Assembly: GCA_007449985.2 (NCBI GenBank)
Contig: VIIQ02000592.1
Span: 682,001-746,000 of the forward strand
Reading direction: 5' to 3'
Source: Desmodesmus armatus
Taxonomy: Eukaryota > Chlorophyta > Chlorophyceae > Sphaeropleales > Scenedesmaceae
DNA length: 64,000 nt
Below the pieces are notes generated by a model. That model had not been told where the DNA came from. It did not search any database and saw only the letters and a list, made by a program, of their open reading frames with translations. The position numbers were made by a program, and so were the translations under genes. Shown here piece after piece: positions 57,879 to 64,000 of this stretch. Numbering within the stretch: the first letter of the stretch is position 1; each line of letters begins with the position of its first letter.

Positions 57879-60800
57879 ATGTCTGCACCTGACAACTTTG
57901 AGACATGGCGGGACGCCCTGAAGCTGCTGCAAGAGCAGCACTCAACTGACAGGGCAACCCGAGCACTCGTTGCGCTGGACCGCTCCATTAGTGACAGCAT
58001 TGATTCCAGTGGCAAGCTTGCCTGGTTGTCCAAAGCCACCCACAGAAAGCTTTTAGCCAAGGAGGTAAGCTGCACCCTGCCTTGAACTGACACCAACTGT
58101 CTGCTGTCATACCCCTCACGGGGTCACCACTTGGCAATTCACCTTTCACCTGGCCTTATGTGAGCTCACCAAGAGGTTTCCTCACACGCTTGAACAGCCT
58201 GTGTTGCAGCACATGGGAAACATCGCATAGCACATGCTGGGCCAGCGTTTGGCAGCAACACAATAGCTGGTGCTCGCATGCTGTTGGCACAATAGCTCAA
58301 GCTGGGCACAACAGCTCAAGCGGGATGCACCTTGCATGATGCCGCAGGTCCCTCGGCGCTTGGCAGCAGCTGCTGCAAAGGCTCACCTCCACAGATGGAC
58401 TTCAGCAGCTGCCAGAGCCACCTTGGCAGCCCTGCAGCAGCTGGTCACTGGCATGCTGGCAGGACCAGATCAGGGCAGCACCACAGCAGCCCTTAGGCAG
58501 CAGCTGCAGCAGTCGGGGCTGTTGACAGCACTGCCCGGCGTCCTATTGACTGCAGCACAAGAGGTGTCAAAGTTTGCAGCAGATCCAGCGCTGCTTGCGT
58601 CCCTACCCTCCAGCGCTGGCGGCCCTACAAAAGACTGTGCACCTGACGCTGTGGCACAACACGCCTGCGACCTCCTCAACATGTTGCCGCTGCTTCAGCG
58701 TCTTTGGGACCCAGAGAGCCTGCTGCACAGCCCCCTGGCAAGCACTATCGAGCCCACGGTGAAGCTGACAGCAGCAGGTGTTGAGCTCATGTGCAGCTAT
58801 TTAACACACCACCAGCCGCAGCAGCAGCAGCAGGAGGAGGAGAAGGAGAAGGGAACCACAGCAGCAGGAGACACCAGGGTTGCTCTGGTGTGGCTAGTGA
58901 AGGCAACTCAGCTGACAACAAGCCTTGTTGCAGATATGCTGGCGAGTGAACTGCAGCAGATGACAGACAGCATCGCTGCTGCACCCAGCAGAAGTGCGGC
59001 CCGCACGCCCAGCAGTCAAACACAGAAGCATGGAGATTCACAGCAGGTGGTGCAGCAGCTTCTGCTTTCTCCTGACTGGCGGCGTGTCAGCGGCTTCCTG
59101 CTGGTAGCTCACTGCTACGCCCTGCAGCGCGCTGAGCAGCAGCCTGCAGCCACACCTGCTGCTGTTGACAAAGGCAGTGCCACAGACCGCATCATGGCTG
59201 GCCGCAGCAGCACCAGCAGCATGGCCACCGCCACGCTCATTTTGAGCGAGTCAGAGAAAGACGCCCAAGCCTACATCCAGGCAGCTGCCTTTGCTGCTGA
59301 CTGGCAGGATGAGCTGCCTGCCTCACATTCACAGCTGCTGCAACTAATTGGCTGCAGCAGCAAAGGGGTCCTATGGGCTGCAGGCCTGCTGGCTGCACGC
59401 AGCCAAAATCCTAGCCGGGAGCTGGGTGGGTTCCTGTGCGAGATTGCTGCAGCCAGCACGAGCGCCACAAAGTGGGCACATGAACGTTCTTCGCAGCAGG
59501 CACAAGGGCCGTGCGACGTACAGGCCTGTGTCACTGCAGATTGCCGGTGCGCAGATGCAGCAACGGATGTGCTGCTGGCATCTGTTATGCTGCACTGTGC
59601 TGCGCACTTGGTCGCTGGAGACCCCAGCCACACTCAGCGTGATACGTACCTCAGGCTCTGCACGGCTGCAGCCGAGTTGGCAGCATCAGCCTGGTTACTG
59701 TCACAGCAAAGCGTCATGAAGGTGTTTGCATCCTGTCTGGCAGCGCCTGGCAAGCAGCTGACAAGCGCATCAACCGCTGCTCAGCACTTTGCTCCAGCCG
59801 AAGGGGAGCATGTGTTCTTCCTGCAGCACCTCCTGTCGGGTTTGCTTGCGTCACTACGCAACACCACCACGGCAGGCTCAGCACATGGCATGCCAAGGGA
59901 GGCTGCGACTGCTGCTGGAGGCCAGCATACAAGCAAGAGCAGCAACAGCGGCGGCAGTGCCCATCACGGAAGTGCTGCATCCAATGGCACCAACAGCAGC
60001 AGGGGCTGCCGCTCCGGTACTGCCAGCAGCAAAAGCAACAGCATCACCACCAGCAGCAGCATGTCAGTGGCACATGCCTCCCAGGCTGTGAAGGAATCCA
60101 TGAATGCTCTAAATACAGCCTCTTGTTTTGCGACCAGCAGGCTTGCTCTTCAGTACGGCCGGCAGCCTGCAGGCTCTGAGCAAGGCAATGATGGCAGAGG
60201 CGAGGCGGAGAAACGTGCAGGCCTGTTTGCAAAGAACCTTCTGCCAAACGTGGCCGGTGTGCCTGCATGCATGCAAGACTGTGTGCGGCTGGCAGCAACC
60301 GCGGAGCATCTGCAGTTGCAGGCGCTGCCGATATGGACCACCACTTTCTGCACTCCGCACAATGGGTCTGGCATTGCCACCTCGCGCTTTCTGTGTGGCC
60401 TGGCAACCCCACCTGGCAGTGCCCAGCAGCAGCAGCTTTTCGGCTTGATGTGCAGCCTTCTGAAGACTGTGCAGGTGCCAGCAGCAACATTACCCAGGGT
60501 GCAGAGTGGAGTGAAGGTGCGCGAGGATGTATCCACCCAGTACCACAGGATGACCGTGGTTGCAGGTGTTGCAGCGGGTGCTCTCGACCTACAGCCACAG
60601 GTGGCTGCGATTCAAGCAGCAGGTATCAGTGCCTCCCGTGGACTGCCACCACACAGCAGCGGCAGCCCCACACAGAAGCAGCAAGCAGCTGCAAAAGCGG
60701 CAGCAGGCCCAGTGGCGCGGTCAGCAGCAGCAGCAGCCGAGGCGATCACCCAAACTTCCTATGGCACTGAAGGCACTCTGCTGATGGTGCCATGGCTGGT

Positions 60801-61359
60801 GCTGCTGGGCCGCTGCTGCTTGATCCTGGCACGACCGCAGTATTTTGAAAGCTTTGTCAAGGATGCTTGTGCACGTGTCATACCCATGCACTCCTGCGGC
60901 ATAGTCAGGGACTTGGTGGACACCTATCACACAACCTGGCTGGCCCGCCTGCAGTTCTGGCTGCTGAGCAGCAGCGCGTCAGCACACCTGGCCGCTGCAG
61001 GATTTGACGCAACGGGACTGTTGCAGGCCCTGGAAGACACCCTGACAGCTTTGGAAGACTCACAAGATGCAGCTCTGATTCGCCGCCGGCTGCATGCGCT
61101 GGGTGTGTGCCTGAGCTCCCTGCCGCTGTCCTGGGGCTGCAACAGCCCTGTGTGCACCAACCTGCAGGGCCCCACTGAGGCGGGCATCGTGCAGGGCAAG
61201 GGCCACGTGTGCAGGGGCTGCCACATGGCCCGCTACTGTGACAAGGCCTGCCAGGCACTGCACTGGAAGCACCACAAGCCAGTGTGCAAGGCCATTGCTG
61301 CTGCTGCGGCGGCTCAGCAGGGACAGCTGTCAGATCTTGTTGCGCTGCCATGTTGCTGA
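57879..61359 (+). CDS. MYND-type zinc-finger protein, 2 exons, 1065 aa
   Basis: Exons are 57879-58064 and 58348-61359 (3198 bases, phase 0). The N-terminus is ordinary helical sequence (MSAPDNFETWRDALKLLQEQ). The bulk is a long, mostly helical, Ala/Leu/Gln-rich region without a recognised enzyme domain, with a low-complexity Ser/Asn/Gly stretch in the middle. The C-terminus holds the MYND finger (about 993-1042): CNSPVCTN, HVCRGCHMARYCDKACQALH, WKHHKPVC, giving the expected Cys pairs and the closing His-Cys ligands. MYND fingers bind zinc and mediate protein-protein contacts, often with proline-rich partners. Large proteins of this layout with a C-terminal MYND are numerous in chlorophyte algae and mostly uncharacterised. 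A partial copy of its end lies 0.6 kb upstream. Confidence 0.88.
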
Positions 61360-62180
61360 ATGCGCACATGGCATGCTTTCAATGGTGGGGAGAATTCGAA
61401 CCAGTGATACATGCTTACTTGAATGTGCGACCCTTGCTGTCAGGCGCATGTTGATATGGTGGTGAATGCATTCTGTGCCGAAAGGATTCAGGCATCCACA
61501 TACAGCAGTGCCCCATGCCCTGCAGTTGCTTGCCCATTGGACCTGCAAGACAAAATTTGCATGTGTGACTCTGACCAACAGTGGTACACACAGCCGCTGG
61601 ATTAGGATCCTTGGGGATTCATGAGCTCATAACACGTAGATTACACATGTGCATGTAAGAGTGCATGTCAACCATCAAAAGCAGGATGTGCTGTCAGCAC
61701 TATGCTGTCGACAACAAGGAACATCGCATGCAGCACCATGCAGTCCGGTCTGCTCGGTCTTTGCAGGAAAGTCAAAACGTCCGACGGACGGTCCCCTCAG
61801 CAAAAGCACCTACCACCACCAAAACGAGCAAGCAGGTGAGTAGCTAGCCAGCCGCCTCAAGCCATGCAAGATACAAACACACATCAACAACGCCGCGTGA
61901 CAGCGGCTGCGCGGTAAAGCCCAACCATGCTGGAACATGGCCGCTTCAGTCAAGCGCTGGGTCATACGCGATGAACAAACCAAACTACACAGCCGCCGCC
62001 AACAACAGTCGAGTCCCGCAGAGAAACGTGACTGGCCTGGACGGTGGATAACCAGATGGATAACCACAACAGCAGCCGCTGCTGCCACGGCCACATTGAC
62101 GGTGGCCAACAGTGGCAGGCCGATGGAGCTGCTGCAGCAGCACAGCAGGGAGGACACCCCGCTGCTGACTGGCCGCTGCT
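61360..62180. other. Convergent 3' region of the MYND and HMG-box genes
   Basis: The two genes point at each other. A TGTAA at 61654-61658 (+) and a TTACA at 61641-61645 (TGTAA on the minus strand) are candidate poly(A) signals for the two genes. No further gene is supported. Confidence 0.4.
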
Positions 62181-63552
62181 TTACTCGGATGCCTCGTCCT
62201 CGTCGCCATCGTCGTCACCACCGGAGGCCTCGTCCTCATCATCCTCTGGCTCGGGCTCGGGCTCCTTCTTCTTGGTGGCCTTGGCCTTGGCAGCAGGCTT
62301 GGCCTTGGCTGCACCACCGCCGCCGCCGGAGGCCTTGTACTGCAGTCAGTGCAAAGGGCAGCACAGCATCACGGTGAGAACGGTGTGGGGGTTCTGGTAC
62401 AAATGAACGCATGCAGCAGCTGCCAGCACTTGGCACCTGCTGCGGTTCTGCTTTCATGCGCTGTTGCTGGCTGCGGATGCTGTTGCAACCGGTGGAGACT
62501 CTCAGTGCAGTGGTGTCTGTGGGCTCTGGCAGCGCTGCATCAAGCCTTGCGCCCACAAGCAAGCCAAGCCGCACACTGACCTCATACCCACACACGCCAT
62601 GTGTCCTCTGTGTACATACGCTAAGCACAGGAGAACACGCCCAATGCTGCAAGACAATGCACACAAGGCACACAGCAAGCAGCATTGACCACCACCAGCT
62701 CACCTTCTCCACCTCCTTCTCGTATGCTGCCTTCAAGTCCTCTGCCTTCTTCTGGTACCTACACACATCAAAAGAGCAGGATATGCGATGAGCATGGGCT
62801 TGCACTGGCCCCCCCAACTTGTGCAACTCTTGTTTGCTGTTTGTTAAACACTGCTGCCCAGCAACACTGCTGCAGGATGCTGCAAATGACTTTAACTTAG
62901 TTAGTACTGCCTGGCGGTTGGTTGTACCGGCAGGCGATCTGAATCCCCAACACAGCTCGATCCCACTGTGCTGCTCATCGGTCTGCACTTACTTCTCCTT
63001 CTCCTTCTCGCTGATGTTCTTCCACAAGTCACCGATGTGCTTGGCCACCTCTGTCACCTTGAGGTCGGGGTTGTCTGCCTTGACCTTGGGGCGCATGTCA
63101 CCAGAGAACAGGAAGAAGGCACCCTGTGGCCTGCAGGGACACACCATAAGCAGTACACATGGCAGTCAGCAACGCCTGTGCTGCTGCAGCAGCTGTGCAA
63201 CAACAGCATGCATGCAGGCAGTACAGCACAGCACAGCTCAGAGGGCAAGATGCTGCTGTCCTGCAGATGCCTCACGCTTCCTCGAACAGCATGCACATGC
63301 ACAGCCGTTGGCCTAGCATGTGCTGGGGCAGCAGCCGTGCAACAGCAGCACTGATGCAGCCAGTGCAGCATGGCTCTTCAGGCAAGGCACTCCTGTCCTG
63401 CAGATGCCTCCAAGGTGCTGCTGTCCTGCAGCAGCAGTAGTTGCTCACCTCTTGGGTGCGTTGGGGTCCTTGGCTGCCTTCTCCTTCTTCTCCTTGGCAG
63501 GGGCCTTCTTGGACTTGGCAGGAGCCTTCTCCTTGGCTGCAGCCTTAGGCAT
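62181..63552 (-). CDS. HMG-box (HMGB-type) chromatin protein, 4 exons, 151 aa
   Basis: Exons are 63552-63449, 63130-62993, 62758-62704 and 62339-62181 (456 bases; phases 2, 2 and 0 fit). The protein has a Lys/Ala-rich N-terminus (MPKAAAKEKAPAKSKKAPAK), one complete HMG box (about 29-100: DPNAPKRPQGAFFLFSGDMR, VAKHIGDLWKNISEKEKEKY, DLKAAYEKEVEKY) and a Gly/Lys linker followed by an acidic Glu/Asp tail. This is the standard layout of plant and algal HMGB proteins, which bend DNA and loosen nucleosomes in the nucleus. Length is typical. The start is fixed by the ATG right after a leader acceptor. No damage is visible. Confidence 0.95.
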
Positions 63553-64000
63553 GGTGTCCTGCAGGCACCAGCACCCAAACCATGCGCAAAGCAGCAAACA
63601 GCAGCAGAACAGCGTCAGCAACTGCTGCAAAGGACTCTAAACAACCTGATCTGAACAGCCATGGACCGCATCAGTGCTGGCAGGGGTGGCTGTAACAGGC
63701 CCCAAGTTGGCCTTGGCCTGTACTGAGGGCTGGGCGCCTGTGAAGGCCCTCAGTGGCCTGCGCCCCACTGAGGCTTCTGGTGGTTCGAGGGCCGTTCTGC
63801 TGATCTGGCGCCTGGACGCCGGTGCGCCCACAGACAAAGTATTCAAGCACGTCACAAAGAACACATGTGCGAGCACTGGGCTGCAGAGGCGCTGCTCTAC
63901 ATCATGTTGCGGAACAGGCGATGATGGCTCAGCCCATTCGCCAAGGGCCCCCACGATCTGGCGCACGCCACTCACCGGTGTTTTGGTGAAGAAGAGAAGA
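63553..64000 (-). promoter_or_regulatory. 5' leader of the HMG-box gene with one intron
   Basis: On the minus strand an exon ends ACCAAAACACCG/GTGAGTGG (donor at 63975) and the next begins after CTGCAG at 63558 with GACACC-ATG, giving a leader intron of 417 bases. The first leader exon (63976 upward) is pyrimidine-rich (TCTTCTCTTCTTCACC), as in highly expressed plant leaders, and continues beyond the window. Confidence 0.6.

Noticed and set aside
61380..61465. tRNA-like sequence (GGTTCGAATTC on the minus strand)
   Set aside because: The T-loop word is present, but its stem does not pair, and no matching D-arm, anticodon arm or acceptor stem can be drawn.

Overview
This window looks like nuclear DNA of a green alga, probably a chlorophyte of the Chlorophyceae. 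The evidence is moderately GC-rich DNA, GT-AG introns of roughly 100-450 bases, huge exons full of CAG/GCA runs (poly-Gln, poly-Ala, poly-Ser), and plant-type genes: PEX14, a double-AP2 factor of the AINTEGUMENTA type, a plastid-targeted protein, and algal-style MYND and F-box/LRR proteins. There are no bacterial operons or ribosome binding sites. The species cannot be named from the sequence.

Layout. 1-0.9 kb: last exon of a gene resembling a KDZ-type transposase. 1.35-7.65 kb: a satellite of about 12 monomers in two length classes (about 525 and 557 bases). 7.65-16.1 kb: gene-poor DNA with a long foldback element. 16.1-17.7 kb (-): an F-box/LRR gene with two frame breaks. 18.5-20.3 kb (-): a plastid coiled-coil membrane protein, divergent from 20.8-22.8 kb (+), a TMEM205-like membrane protein. 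23.8-28.4 kb (+): a giant double-AP2 transcription factor. 30.0-31.7 kb (+): an unrecognised Gln-rich protein. 33.5-36.9 kb (+): PEX14, followed by two decayed copies of its last-exon end. 39.0-39.7 kb (+): an Ala-rich AT-hook protein. 39.9-45.6 kb and 50.6-54.5 kb (+): two genes sharing an unrecognised module of about 120 residues, four copies in the first and one in the second. Between them lie a TIR element (46.9-48.0 kb) and a decayed copy of the first gene's 3' end. 56.7-57.3 kb: a partial copy of the end of the MYND gene at 57.9-61.4 kb (+). 62.2-63.6 kb (-): an HMG-box chromatin protein.

The most interesting content is the module family at 40-54 kb. Its second half reads like the helical core-binding (SAM-like) domain of tyrosine recombinases, but no catalytic domain is present. 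It may be an algal DNA-binding family derived from an integrase; this is inference. A second theme is repeated direct-orientation duplication of gene 3' ends (PEX14, the module gene, the MYND gene). A third is that several otherwise good genes carry single-base frame breaks, some at short homopolymers, which may be assembly errors rather than real mutations.

Exon coordinates were derived by hand from splice consensus and reading-frame continuity. For most genes every junction keeps phase.
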